Under the pieces are notes generated by a model, which made no database searches, was not told the DNA's origin, and saw only the letters and a program-made list of their open reading frames with translations. Below are positions 18,398-27,354 of a DNA stretch of 61,340 bases, piece by piece. The stretch is taken from assembly GCA_903957365.1 (NCBI GenBank), contig CAJBPB010000259.1, forward strand, positions 1 through 61,340, in the 5' to 3' direction. A program made the translations under genes and the position numbers. Position 1 is the stretch's first letter. Each line of letters opens with the position of its first letter. This DNA is from an uncultured Bacteroidota bacterium. Its GTDB lineage: Bacteria > Bacteroidota > Bacteroidia > Bacteroidales > F082.

Positions 18398-20023
18398 ATG
18401 AAAAGGTTAAAACTTTATATGATAAGTTTGGTAGTTCTGATAGCATTTTCAGCATGCAAAACAGATAAAACCGGCATCCTGACAATCAGTCCGAAAATGC
18501 TGAAAGATAAAATTGCCGGGGGCTGGGCTGGTAAAATGATTGGCGTAACCTACGGCGCTCCAACTGAATTTCGTGCCCAGGGCAAAACCTACGATGATTC
18601 AATTAAATGGACACCTAAAGACATCCGTGGCAGCATGTGGCAGGATGATATCTATGTTCAGCTCACTTTTATGATGACCATGGATCAATTTGGAATTGAT
18701 GCTCCGGCTAAAAAATTCCAGGAAATGTTTGCCAAAGCCGGGTATATGCTCTGGCATGCTAACGTACAAGCCCGAAAAAACTATTACGACAGCATTTTCC
18801 CTCCTGCTTCTGGAAGCCCTGAATTTAACTCCCACGCTGATGATATTGATTTTCAGATTGAGGCCGATTACCTGGGGCTGATGTGTCCGGGTATGCCGGC
18901 AACAGCAACAAAAATGGCTGATAAGATCGGTCACATCATGAATTATGGTGATGGCGTTTATGGAGGCATTTTTGTAGCCGCCTTGTATACCGAAGCGTAT
19001 TTCGAAACAGACATCCATCGTGTTGTTGAAAAAGCGCTCAAATCAATTCCTGCCGAAAGTGATTATGCAAAAACTATTGCAGATGTTATTGCCCTGCACA
19101 AACATAATCCTAACGATTGGAGGGCCGCCTGGAAAGAACTGCAGGCCAAATGGGATTATGACCACTTTTGTACCGCCGGCGAAAATTTTAATATTGATGC
19201 CAAAGTAAACGGAGCATTTATCGTTATGGGCTTGCTTTATGGCGATGGCGACCCGTTGAAAACCATGGAAATCTCGACACGTTGCGGTCAGGATTCCGAC
19301 TGCAATCCAAGCAGTGCCATGGGAGTTTTAGGTGTAATAATCGGGTTCGGAAAATTGCCTGCTGACATGAAAGCCGGTGTTACCTTTATGAGTGATTCGT
19401 TGTTTATCAATACCAACTATTCGTTTAAAAAAGCTGTGGAAAACACCTATAAATATGCAAATCAGATCATTACTGAAAATGGCGGCTCAACAACGGAAAA
19501 TGAAATCAATATTGCTTCACAGCTCCCTGTTGCCCCGCCCTTGGAAGTATCATTCCCTGAGGTAGTATTAAATAAGAAAATATCGGTGTTTGAAAAGGAT
19601 GCATGGATTTTTACCGGAAACTGGAAAACAAATCAAAGGGCCGGCTGGCAGGGCGGAAAGCCCTTGGATCAATCCATGTTTGCCGAAAAAGCCGGTGATG
19701 CAATCGAAATCAGTTTTACAGGATCAGGCATTTCGATTAACGGAAACTGGGTGAAGGATGGTGGTAAAGCCGAAGTGTATCTCGACGGACAACTTGTGCG
19801 GACCATTGATACTTATTACAATTATAACAAGCAGGAACACGATAATGTTACCATCTGGCATATAACCGGTCTGGCAGAAGGCCAGCACAGAGTAAAACTG
19901 CTTGTAAAAGGCGAAAAGAAACCCGAATCGATGGGCACCATTGTTTACATTACCCAGGCAGTTATTTACAAAACAGCCCCAAAGAAAAGTGCTTCATACA
20001 AATTTGCATTCGAAAAGATATAA
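18398..20023 (+). CDS. Secreted ADP-ribosylglycohydrolase-fold lipoprotein with C-terminal beta-sandwich (copy 2)
   Basis: This 541-residue protein has a lipoprotein signal (AFSAC near residue 20). It matches the upstream copy throughout: LKDKIAGGWAGKMIGVTYG, MWQDDIYVQLTFMM, ADDIDFQIEADY, IGHIMNYGDGVYGG, STRCGQDSDCNPSSAMGVLG. It has the same C-terminal beta-sandwich (SFTGSGISINGNW, AEVYLDGQLVRTI, YYNYNKQEH). Both metal-ligand motifs are intact, so it should be catalytically competent. Its codons look visibly more G/C-rich than those of copy 1, suggesting that the copies have had different histories or that one arrived by transfer. It ends only 3 bases before the GH31 start, so the two are co-translated. 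Lipid anchoring of this copy versus secretion of the other suggests different sites of action. Confidence 0.85.
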   Translation: MKRLKLYMISLVVLIAFSACKTDKTGILTISPKMLKDKIAGGWAGKMIGVTYGAPTEFRAQGKTYDDSIKWTPKDIRGSMWQDDIYVQLTFMMTMDQFGIDAPAKKFQEMFAKAGYMLWHANVQARKNYYDSIFPPASGSPEFNSHADDIDFQIEADYLGLMCPGMPATATKMADKIGHIMNYGDGVYGGIFVAALYTEAYFETDIHRVVEKALKSIPAESDYAKTIADVIALHKHNPNDWRAAWKELQAKWDYDHFCTAGENFNIDAKVNGAFIVMGLLYGDGDPLKTMEISTRCGQDSDCNPSSAMGVLGVIIGFGKLPADMKAGVTFMSDSLFINTNYSFKKAVENTYKYANQIITENGGSTTENEINIASQLPVAPPLEVSFPEVVLNKKISVFEKDAWIFTGNWKTNQRAGWQGGKPLDQSMFAEKAGDAIEISFTGSGISINGNWVKDGGKAEVYLDGQLVRTIDTYYNYNKQEHDNVTIWHITGLAEGQHRVKLLVKGEKKPESMGTIVYITQAVIYKTAPKKSASYKFAFEKI

Positions 20024-20026
20024 ACA

Positions 20027-22540
20027 ATGAATTTGAAATTATCCGTCAGACACTTAGTGCCTTATTTTCTGTCGTTTTGTTTAATGCTGAACGTTAGTAT
20101 TTCGTTCGCACAGGTGACAAACATCGGTAATATTGTTTCATGGAAAAAGACAAACAACGGAATCGAAGGCAAAACAGCTTCTGCATTCTTCAAAATACAG
20201 GTATACAACGACAATATAATCCGTGTAAGGGTATCGCCGGATGAAACCATGAATGAATTTTCATACGCTTTGGTTGACCAGGTTGTATTAACTGATCGGG
20301 ACATAACTATTACCGAAAATGCACTTTCCATTCAGATGCAAACAATAGCAATCAACCTGGAAATTGAGAAAACACCCGCTTTTAGGGTAATTTTCCGAAA
20401 CAAACAAGGTAGAATTATCAATGAAGATGTTCCCGGTCAGGGCTTTGGAACCAGTTTTATTGGCAACCGATCCACACTGTACAAAAAACTTCAGCCAGAA
20501 GAACGTTTTGTCGGCCTGGGTGAGGTGCTTGGGAATCTTGACAAACGCGGCAATGGTTTCACGCTTAATAACACTGATACCTACAAATATGGCGATCCCC
20601 GCTTGTCAATGTACGTGAGTATCCCATTTTATATTGGAATTCTTCCGGATGAGGTGTACGGCCTTTTTTATCACAATACCTACAAAACTTTCTTCAATTT
20701 TGGCCTTTCAACCCCTGATTTCTCCAGCATCACAGCCGATGGAGGAGATGTGGATTATTTCTTCATTTACGACGAGAATATGGAGAAAATCCTGTTTCAT
20801 TATACTTCGCTGACAGGCAGAATGCCCTTGCCACCAATTTGGAGTTTAGGCTATCACCAAAGTCGCTGCAGTTATTTTCCACAGGAAAACGTGAAAATCC
20901 TTGCTGAGACATTTCGGGCGAAACACATCCCGATTGATTGCATCGTACTTGATGCTGATTATCTGCAGGATTATGAACCTTTCAGAATAAACAAAAAGCG
21001 TTTTCCTGATTTGCCGGGGCTCACGGCCTATCTTAAAAAACTGGGAATCGAAGTTACCGCTTCTGTTAATCCGGGAATAAAAATTGATTCTACCTATTTT
21101 GCTCATCTCGATGGATTGAAAAGGGATGTCTTCGTAAAGTATTCTGATGGAAGTATTTATACAGCTGATATCGCTCCGAGTCTGAACAATTTTGTCGATT
21201 TCACAAATCCGAAAGGCCGCGAATGGTGGATCGATAATATGAAATTTCTGCCTGAAAACGGCATCCATGGTTACTGGAACGATATGAACGAACCGGCAGT
21301 AGGAGGGAGTTATCTTCCTGATAATCTTCTGTTTGATTTTGACGGCCATCAGGCGAATGCACTGGAAGCGAAAAATGTTTACGGAATGCAGATGGCTCGC
21401 AGCAGCTTCGAATCTGCGTTGAAATACGGTGATGGAAGACGTCCGTTTATTCTCACCCGTTCTGGTTTTGCTGGCGTACAGCGTTATGCAGCCGTCTGGA
21501 GTGGCGACAATACAGCAAAAGATGAGTTCCTCTTGGGAGGTGTTTTATTGAATACCCAATTGGGACTTTCCGGACTTCCTTTCGTTGGAGATGATATTGG
21601 TGGTTATATCGGTAATACTTCAAAAGAATTATTCAGTCGCTGGATGCAGGTTGGGATGTTTTCACCTTATGTCCGTAACCACAAGGAAGCCTTTGCAAAC
21701 GCTAATGAGCCATGGAGTTATGGTGAAGAAGCCGAAGCGATTTCGAAAGAGTTTATCGGTTTTCGTTACAGAATGATGCCTTATCTGTACTCCAAATTCT
21801 ATGAATCCACACAAACCGGAATACCGGTTGTCAGAAGTCTGAGTATCAGCGATCCGTTTGATGAAAAGGTATTTGATAAATTGTATCAGTACCAGTTTCT
21901 GTGTGGCGATGCCATTCTGGTTGTTCCTGTAACGAGCGCTGAGAAATCGAAATCTGTTTATCTGCCAAAAGGAGAATGGTTTGATCTGTTTTCGGATGAG
22001 CTTCTGGATGGAAATCAGGAGTTTACGGTCGAAGTACCGGTTTATCAGATTCCTTTGTACGTGAAAGCATCCTCCATCATTCCAATGCAAAGTCTGATAC
22101 AATCTACGATGCAGAAGCCTTGCGATACTTTGTTTATTCATGTTTACAATGGAAACGAGTCGAATCGCTTTGAATATTACGAGGATGACGGTAGCACGAA
22201 GGATTACCAAAAAGGGGAATTTTATAAACGAACAATTGAATTTGATCCGTTGAAGAAAAGCCTTGTTTTTGAGAAGCCAATGGGTGATTTTACTTCAATT
22301 TTTAAAACAGTTCAATGTGTTTTTCATGGTTTCAATGATGAAATGAATAAGATTTCGATAAATAATCAACCACTTACTATCAAAAATCAAAGGTTAAAAC
22401 TTTTGGATGGTTTGAGATATCTGGAAGACTTTTACGATCCGACGTATTTCAAAAATCTGAGAAAGTCTGAAAAAACTGGTTTGCAGGTCACAACAATATT
22501 CTCAAACCTGGACAAAGAGATTATAATCAGCTGGCAATAA
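20027..22540 (+). CDS. GH31 family alpha-glycosidase (alpha-glucosidase or alpha-xylosidase type)
   Basis: This 837-residue protein has a signal peptide (LNVSISFAQ). An N-terminal beta-sandwich (to ~260) precedes the catalytic barrel. GH31 signatures are clear: IDCIVLDADY, GYWNDMNEPA (nucleophile Asp419), RSGFAGVQRYAAVWSGDN (acid/base Asp494), LSGLPFVGDDIGGY and MQVGMFSPYVRNH. C-terminal beta domains follow, including FEYYEDDGSTKDYQKG. GH31 enzymes retain configuration and act on alpha-linked glucose or xylose. A pure beta-1,2-glucan offers them no substrate, so its presence suggests the real target has an alpha-linkage, such as the single alpha-1,6 bond reported in cyclic beta-1,2-glucans of Xanthomonas and Ralstonia. 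That is inference. Confidence 0.92.
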   Translation: MNLKLSVRHLVPYFLSFCLMLNVSISFAQVTNIGNIVSWKKTNNGIEGKTASAFFKIQVYNDNIIRVRVSPDETMNEFSYALVDQVVLTDRDITITENALSIQMQTIAINLEIEKTPAFRVIFRNKQGRIINEDVPGQGFGTSFIGNRSTLYKKLQPEERFVGLGEVLGNLDKRGNGFTLNNTDTYKYGDPRLSMYVSIPFYIGILPDEVYGLFYHNTYKTFFNFGLSTPDFSSITADGGDVDYFFIYDENMEKILFHYTSLTGRMPLPPIWSLGYHQSRCSYFPQENVKILAETFRAKHIPIDCIVLDADYLQDYEPFRINKKRFPDLPGLTAYLKKLGIEVTASVNPGIKIDSTYFAHLDGLKRDVFVKYSDGSIYTADIAPSLNNFVDFTNPKGREWWIDNMKFLPENGIHGYWNDMNEPAVGGSYLPDNLLFDFDGHQANALEAKNVYGMQMARSSFESALKYGDGRRPFILTRSGFAGVQRYAAVWSGDNTAKDEFLLGGVLLNTQLGLSGLPFVGDDIGGYIGNTSKELFSRWMQVGMFSPYVRNHKEAFANANEPWSYGEEAEAISKEFIGFRYRMMPYLYSKFYESTQTGIPVVRSLSISDPFDEKVFDKLYQYQFLCGDAILVVPVTSAEKSKSVYLPKGEWFDLFSDELLDGNQEFTVEVPVYQIPLYVKASSIIPMQSLIQSTMQKPCDTLFIHVYNGNESNRFEYYEDDGSTKDYQKGEFYKRTIEFDPLKKSLVFEKPMGDFTSIFKTVQCVFHGFNDEMNKISINNQPLTIKNQRLKLLDGLRYLEDFYDPTYFKNLRKSEKTGLQVTTIFSNLDKEIIISWQ

Positions 22541-22564
22541 TTGTAACACGTTATTTCACAAGAA

Positions 22565-24310
22565 ATGAAAAAAATAAAAATATGTTTGATTATCAGTTTT
22601 TTACTGGCGATTTGGTTACAGTCTGAAGCACAACAAAAAACCTATTGTAATCCGGTTAATATCGATTATGGTTACACACCCATCCCAAATTTTAGTCAAT
22701 GGGGAAGACACCGCGCAACAGCTGATCCGGTTATTGTCAATTACAAAGGCGATTATTTTCTATTTTCCACCAATCAGTGGGGTTATTGGTGGAGCAGCGA
22801 TATGATAAAGTGGAATTTTGTCTCAAGAAAATTTCTTCGTCCATGGAATGAAGGATACGATGAACTTTGTGCTCCGGCTGTTGGCATCATTGGTGATACC
22901 ATGGTTGTATTTGGCTCAACCTACACAAGTAATTTCACTCTCTGGATGAGTACAAACCCGAAAACAGACGATTGGAAACCTTTGGTTGATTCACTTTCGA
23001 TCGGTGGCTGGGATCCGGCATTCTTCACAGACGATGATGGGAAATTTTATATGTATAATGGCAGTAGCAATAGTTTTCCGCTATATGGAGTCGAACTGAA
23101 CAGAAAAACGATGCAGGCATCAAAAACCAGAAAAGAAATGTATCTGCTTGAACCATGGCGCTATGGTTGGCAACGATTTGGAGAAAATATGGACAATACC
23201 TTTCTTGATCCTTTTATGGAAGGAGCATGGATGACAAAACACGATGGAAGATATTACCTGCAATATGGCGCGCCCGGAACCGAGTTTAGTGGTTATGCTG
23301 ATGGTGTCGTGGTGGGCGATAGTCCTCTCGGACCATTTGTCCCACAGTCGATGCCCATGAGTTACAAGCCTGGAGGATTTGCCCGTGGAGCCGGACATGG
23401 TGCCACTTTTCACGATAAGTGGGATAATTACTGGCATGTTTCGACAATAGCGATTTCAGTAAAAAACAACTTTGAACGCAGAATCGGCATCTGGCCAACA
23501 GGTTTCGATAAGGATGGCGTAATGTATTGTAATACTGCCTTTGGCGATTATCCAACTTATTTGCCCGATGGCAGGGAAGATCACCTCATTAGCCGTTTTA
23601 CCGGCTGGATGTTGTTAAATTACCAGAAGCCGGTAACTGTTTCATCTACTTATGGTAGTTATGCAGCCAACCATGCAGTTGACGAAAACATTAAAACGTA
23701 TTGGTCTGCTACTACTTCTGATGAAAATGAGTGGATTCAGTCTGATCTGGGTACCATTTCCACTGTTAATGCGGTTCAGATCAATTATGCCGATCAGGAC
23801 GTTGAGTTTTTAGGAAAATCGTTGGGGGTTTATCATCAATACAAAATTTTGGAATCGAAAGATGGTAAGAAATGGAATTTAATGGTCGATAAAAGTAAAA
23901 ACACAACCGATGTTCCGCATGACTATATTGAATTGCCAAATCCTGTTCAGACCCGTTACCTCAGGTTGGTCAATATTCACATGCCAACCGGAAAGTTTGC
24001 GATCAGCGGATTTCGTATTTTTGGATCCGGATCCGGAGAAAAACCAAAAGTTGTCAATGATTTTATGGTACTTCGCACTGAAAAAGACAAGCGCAGCGCA
24101 TGGATAAAATGGAGCCCGGTTGACAATGCTTATGCTTATAATATTTACATGGGTACCGAGCCTGATAAATTATACAATACCATTATGGTGTATGGCGCCA
24201 ATGAATACTGGCTCAAGACTATGGACAAGGAAAAAACATATTATTTTACCATTGAAGCTATCAATGAAAACGGGATAAGTACTACTTTTCCGCTTTTAAA
24301 ATCTGAATAA
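22565..24310 (+). CDS. GH43-like five-bladed propeller glycosidase with discoidin and FnIII domains
   Basis: This 581-residue protein has a signal peptide (WLQSEAQQ). Residues ~45-345 resemble GH43: RATADPVIVNYKGDYFLF (base Asp54), GGWDPAFFTDDDGKFYMY (Asp150) and LDPFMEGAWMTKHDGRYYL (acid Glu219) give the expected Asp/Asp/Glu triad. Residues ~355-490 form an F5/8 type C (discoidin) domain (VSSTYGSYAANHAVDENIKTYW), and ~495-580 a fibronectin type III domain. GH43 members usually remove arabinose, xylose or galactose. No such sugar is known in beta-1,2-glucans, so either the substrate is decorated or this subgroup has another specificity. It sits 24 bases after the GH31 gene. Confidence 0.85.
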   Translation: MKKIKICLIISFLLAIWLQSEAQQKTYCNPVNIDYGYTPIPNFSQWGRHRATADPVIVNYKGDYFLFSTNQWGYWWSSDMIKWNFVSRKFLRPWNEGYDELCAPAVGIIGDTMVVFGSTYTSNFTLWMSTNPKTDDWKPLVDSLSIGGWDPAFFTDDDGKFYMYNGSSNSFPLYGVELNRKTMQASKTRKEMYLLEPWRYGWQRFGENMDNTFLDPFMEGAWMTKHDGRYYLQYGAPGTEFSGYADGVVVGDSPLGPFVPQSMPMSYKPGGFARGAGHGATFHDKWDNYWHVSTIAISVKNNFERRIGIWPTGFDKDGVMYCNTAFGDYPTYLPDGREDHLISRFTGWMLLNYQKPVTVSSTYGSYAANHAVDENIKTYWSATTSDENEWIQSDLGTISTVNAVQINYADQDVEFLGKSLGVYHQYKILESKDGKKWNLMVDKSKNTTDVPHDYIELPNPVQTRYLRLVNIHMPTGKFAISGFRIFGSGSGEKPKVVNDFMVLRTEKDKRSAWIKWSPVDNAYAYNIYMGTEPDKLYNTIMVYGANEYWLKTMDKEKTYYFTIEAINENGISTTFPLLKSE

Positions 24311-24323
24311 ATTCTAAATAAAA

Positions 24324-24995
24324 ATGATGAAAACACGCACTTTTTTTTCGCTGATTCTGTTGTTTATTGGATTCCTTCAAACACAGGCACAGACAACCAA
24401 AAATCCATTTTCCGGGGATATCCGCCGCTTTCAGCAGATTGATTTCGCTCATCCTCCTAAACCTAATTCAATCCTGTTTTATGGAAGTTCTTCTTTCAGG
24501 ATGTGGACTGATATGCAACAGTATTTTCCTGATTTACCGATCATTAACAGAGGGTTTGGCGGATCAAGACTAACCGATCTGATCCTGTTTGCGGATGAGA
24601 TCGTGTTTCCATACCAGCCACGACAAATTGTTATTTATTGTGGTGAAAATGATTTTGCTGACAATGACACCCTTTCGCCGGATGCAGTTACAGACAGATT
24701 CATTCATTTATTTGATCTGATCAGAAAGAAACTTCCCGGTGTTCAGATCAGCTATATCTCGATGAAACCCAGTCCGAGCCGCTGGCATCTTGCCGGAAAA
24801 TTTGCAGAGGCCAACCTCAGTATTGAAAAATTCCTTCAGGAACAAACAAATACGACATATATAAATGTATGGAATAAGATGCTGAATAAGAATAATTTAC
24901 CCGACTCAACGATCTTTCTGGATGATATGCTTCACATGAATGCCGATGGTTACAAAATCTGGCAAAAAGAAATCGAAACCCATTTATTAAAATAA
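24324..24995 (+). CDS. SGNH/GDSL-family esterase
   Basis: This 223-residue protein has a signal peptide (FIGFLQTQAQ); the start could equally be the second ATG at 24327. The four SGNH blocks are visible: FYGSSSFRMW with the nucleophilic Ser near 55-56, NRGFGGSRL (Gly), YCGENDFADND (Asn) and DDMLHMNADGY (catalytic Asp/His near 204-207). SGNH enzymes hydrolyse acyl esters on lipids or glycans. In a glycan locus the likely job is removal of acyl groups (for example succinyl) before glycosidases act. It is packed 13 bases after the GH43-like gene and 13 before GH3. Exact substrate is unknown. Confidence 0.9.
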   Translation: MMKTRTFFSLILLFIGFLQTQAQTTKNPFSGDIRRFQQIDFAHPPKPNSILFYGSSSFRMWTDMQQYFPDLPIINRGFGGSRLTDLILFADEIVFPYQPRQIVIYCGENDFADNDTLSPDAVTDRFIHLFDLIRKKLPGVQISYISMKPSPSRWHLAGKFAEANLSIEKFLQEQTNTTYINVWNKMLNKNNLPDSTIFLDDMLHMNADGYKIWQKEIETHLLK

Positions 24996-25008
24996 AACTA
25001 TTCAAACC

Positions 25009-27315
25009 ATGAGGTCAAAAATATTATTCCTGATTTCAGTTCTTGTTTTGAACTGTATGATCGTTTTTGCACAGGATAAGGCAGTTCAATCCGAAAAGGA
25101 AATGCACTTTTTTATTGATGAACTGATGAAAAAGATGACACTTGAAGAGAAACTCGGACAGTTGAATCTGCCAGGTTCAGGTGATATTGTAACCGGACAA
25201 ACGACCAGTTCCGATATTGGTCTTAAAATTAAAGAAGGCAAGGTTGGAGGGCTTCTGAATATTAAATCGGTTGAAAAGATCCGCGATGTGCAGAAAGTGG
25301 CCGTTGAGGAAAGCCGCCTGAAGATTCCTCTGATTTTCGGTATGGACGTTATCCATGGTTACGAGACAACATTCCCCATTCCATTGGGTTTGGCTGCCAG
25401 CTGGGACATGAAACTGATTGAACGTAGTGCACGTGTTGCGGCACAGGAGGCAAGTGCTGATGGTATCTGCTGGACCTATTCGCCGATGGTTGATATTTCA
25501 CGCGATCCACGTTGGGGCCGCATTGCTGAGAGTGCAGGAGAAGATGCTTTCCTGGGTTCTCAGATTGCAAAGGCTTTTGTGCAGGGTTATCAGGGTGACG
25601 ATCTGAAAAAAAATAATACCATTATGGCCTGCGTCAAACACTTTGCCCTTTATGGCGCAGCCGAAGCCGGACGTGATTACAATACGACTGACATGAGCTT
25701 TCAGCGAATGTATAATGAATATTTACCACCCTATAAAGCGGCTGTTGATGCTGGTGCAGGGAGTGTTATGTGTTCATTTAACGATATAAATGGAATCCCT
25801 GCTACCGGAAACAAGTGGTTACTGACAACCCTGTTGCGTGATCAATGGGGATTTGGTGGATTTGTAGTAACAGACTATACCGGTATCAATGAAATGATTG
25901 AACACGGTATGGGTGATCTTCAGACAGTTTCGGCTCTCGCGCTAAATGCAGGCGTTGACATGGATATGGTAGGCGAAGGTTTACTGACAACCTTGAAAAA
26001 GTCAATTGAAGAAGGCAAGACCACTGAAGCTCAGATTGATCAGGCTTGTCGCAGGGTTCTTGAGGCAAAATACAAACTTGGTCTTTTTGATGATCCTTAC
26101 AAATATTGTGATATCAAACGGTCGAAGACGGAGGTTTCAACTCCGGAAAATATTCAGGCTGCACGCGAAACGGCTACGCAAACATTTGTATTATTGAAAA
26201 ATGAAAATCAGCTGTTACCGATTCAGAAAAAGGGAAAGATAGCGCTGGTGGGACCATTGGCCAACAGCCAGGACAATATGGCGGGAATGTGGAGTGTAGC
26301 CGTTGATCACAAGCAATCTGTTACTGTTTTGCAGGGTTTGAAGGAAGCGGTTGGTAGCAGCGCCGAGATTGTTTATGCAAAAGGCAGTAATATTGTAGAT
26401 GACGTTGAACTGGATAAGTGGATAAGTTCGTGGGATAATCCGTCCATCGATCTGAAGCGCACGCCTGCTGAATTAAGGGAAGAAGCTGTTAAAATAGCCG
26501 CTGATTGCGATGTTATTGTTGCAGTTATGGGTGAGGCAGCCGAGATGAGTGGCGAAAGTTCGAGCAGGTCAGACATTTCATTACCCGGTAGCCAGAAACA
26601 ATTACTTGAGGCTTTGCTTGAGACCGGAAAACCAGTTGTATTGGTGCTTTTCACAGGCCGGCCCTTGGTGCTGGCATGGGAGAATGAACATATTCCGGCA
26701 ATCCTGAATGTGTGGTTTGGAGGCAGCCAGTCTGGAAATGCCATTGCTGATGTATTATTTGGTGCTGTAAATCCTTCCGGGAAACTCCCGGCCACTTTTC
26801 CGCAGAATCTTGGTCAGGTTCCGATTTTCTATAATCATAAAAATACCGGAAGACCTTTGGCTGAAGGAGATTGGTTTCATAAATACCGATCTAACTATCT
26901 TGATGTTACCAATGATCCGCTTTATCCGTTTGGATATGGTCTTAGTTATACACAGTTTGTCTATGGTGATCTGAAACTGAATCAAACCTCACTTACAGGC
27001 AACCAAACGCTCAGGGCCAGCATCAATGTTACAAATACGGGAAAATTCGATGGGGCAGAGGTTGTTCAGCTTTATATCCGCGATTTGGTGGGGACAGTAA
27101 CCCGACCGGTAAAAGAATTGAAAGGGTTTGAGAAGGTGTTTATTAAAGCCGGCGAAACAAAAACGATCACATTTGATATCACACCCGAAGACCTGAAATT
27201 TTATAACTATGCATTACAGTATGATTGGGAAGCCGGAGATTTTGTTATTATGGCTGGCGGAAACTCAAGGGATGTAAAAACGGCAAAAGTAAGTTGGATA
27301 AAACAGGATCATTGA
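25009..27315 (+). CDS. GH3 family beta-glucosidase (BglX-like, periplasmic)
   Basis: This 768-residue protein has a signal peptide (LNCMIVFAQ). It shows the full GH3 layout: an N-terminal TIM-barrel domain (PLIFGMDVIHGYETTFPIPLG, YSPMVDISRDPRWGRIAES), catalytic nucleophile Asp289 in GFVVTDYTG, an alpha/beta sandwich domain (LVGPLANSQDNMAGMWS, VMGEAAEMSGESSSR) and a C-terminal FnIII-like domain (INVTNTGKFDGAEVVQLYI). Such enzymes remove terminal beta-glucose. A Bacteroides GH3 enzyme (BT_3567) is known to prefer sophorose and beta-1,2-oligosaccharides, so this one may finish beta-1,2-glucan breakdown in the periplasm. It is the last gene of the plus-strand array, and its stop codon lies inside a perfect terminator-like inverted repeat. 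Confidence 0.94.
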   Translation: MRSKILFLISVLVLNCMIVFAQDKAVQSEKEMHFFIDELMKKMTLEEKLGQLNLPGSGDIVTGQTTSSDIGLKIKEGKVGGLLNIKSVEKIRDVQKVAVEESRLKIPLIFGMDVIHGYETTFPIPLGLAASWDMKLIERSARVAAQEASADGICWTYSPMVDISRDPRWGRIAESAGEDAFLGSQIAKAFVQGYQGDDLKKNNTIMACVKHFALYGAAEAGRDYNTTDMSFQRMYNEYLPPYKAAVDAGAGSVMCSFNDINGIPATGNKWLLTTLLRDQWGFGGFVVTDYTGINEMIEHGMGDLQTVSALALNAGVDMDMVGEGLLTTLKKSIEEGKTTEAQIDQACRRVLEAKYKLGLFDDPYKYCDIKRSKTEVSTPENIQAARETATQTFVLLKNENQLLPIQKKGKIALVGPLANSQDNMAGMWSVAVDHKQSVTVLQGLKEAVGSSAEIVYAKGSNIVDDVELDKWISSWDNPSIDLKRTPAELREEAVKIAADCDVIVAVMGEAAEMSGESSSRSDISLPGSQKQLLEALLETGKPVVLVLFTGRPLVLAWENEHIPAILNVWFGGSQSGNAIADVLFGAVNPSGKLPATFPQNLGQVPIFYNHKNTGRPLAEGDWFHKYRSNYLDVTNDPLYPFGYGLSYTQFVYGDLKLNQTSLTGNQTLRASINVTNTGKFDGAEVVQLYIRDLVGTVTRPVKELKGFEKVFIKAGETKTITFDITPEDLKFYNYALQYDWEAGDFVIMAGGNSRDVKTAKVSWIKQDH

Positions 27316-27338
27316 TTTGTAAATCAATGATCCTGTTT
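27301..27338. terminator. Perfect 18-bp inverted repeat, bidirectional terminator between convergent operons
   Basis: Bases 27301-27318 (beginning AAACAGGATC) are exactly complementary in reverse to 27321-27338 (ending GATCCTGTTT), separated by two bases. The repeat overlaps the GH3 stop codon and lies 16 bases from the end of the convergent GH94 gene. Each arm ends in T-rich sequence in its own direction, so it can terminate both strands. Confidence 0.8.
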
Positions 27339-27354
27339 GTCCATCCTTGCTGCA

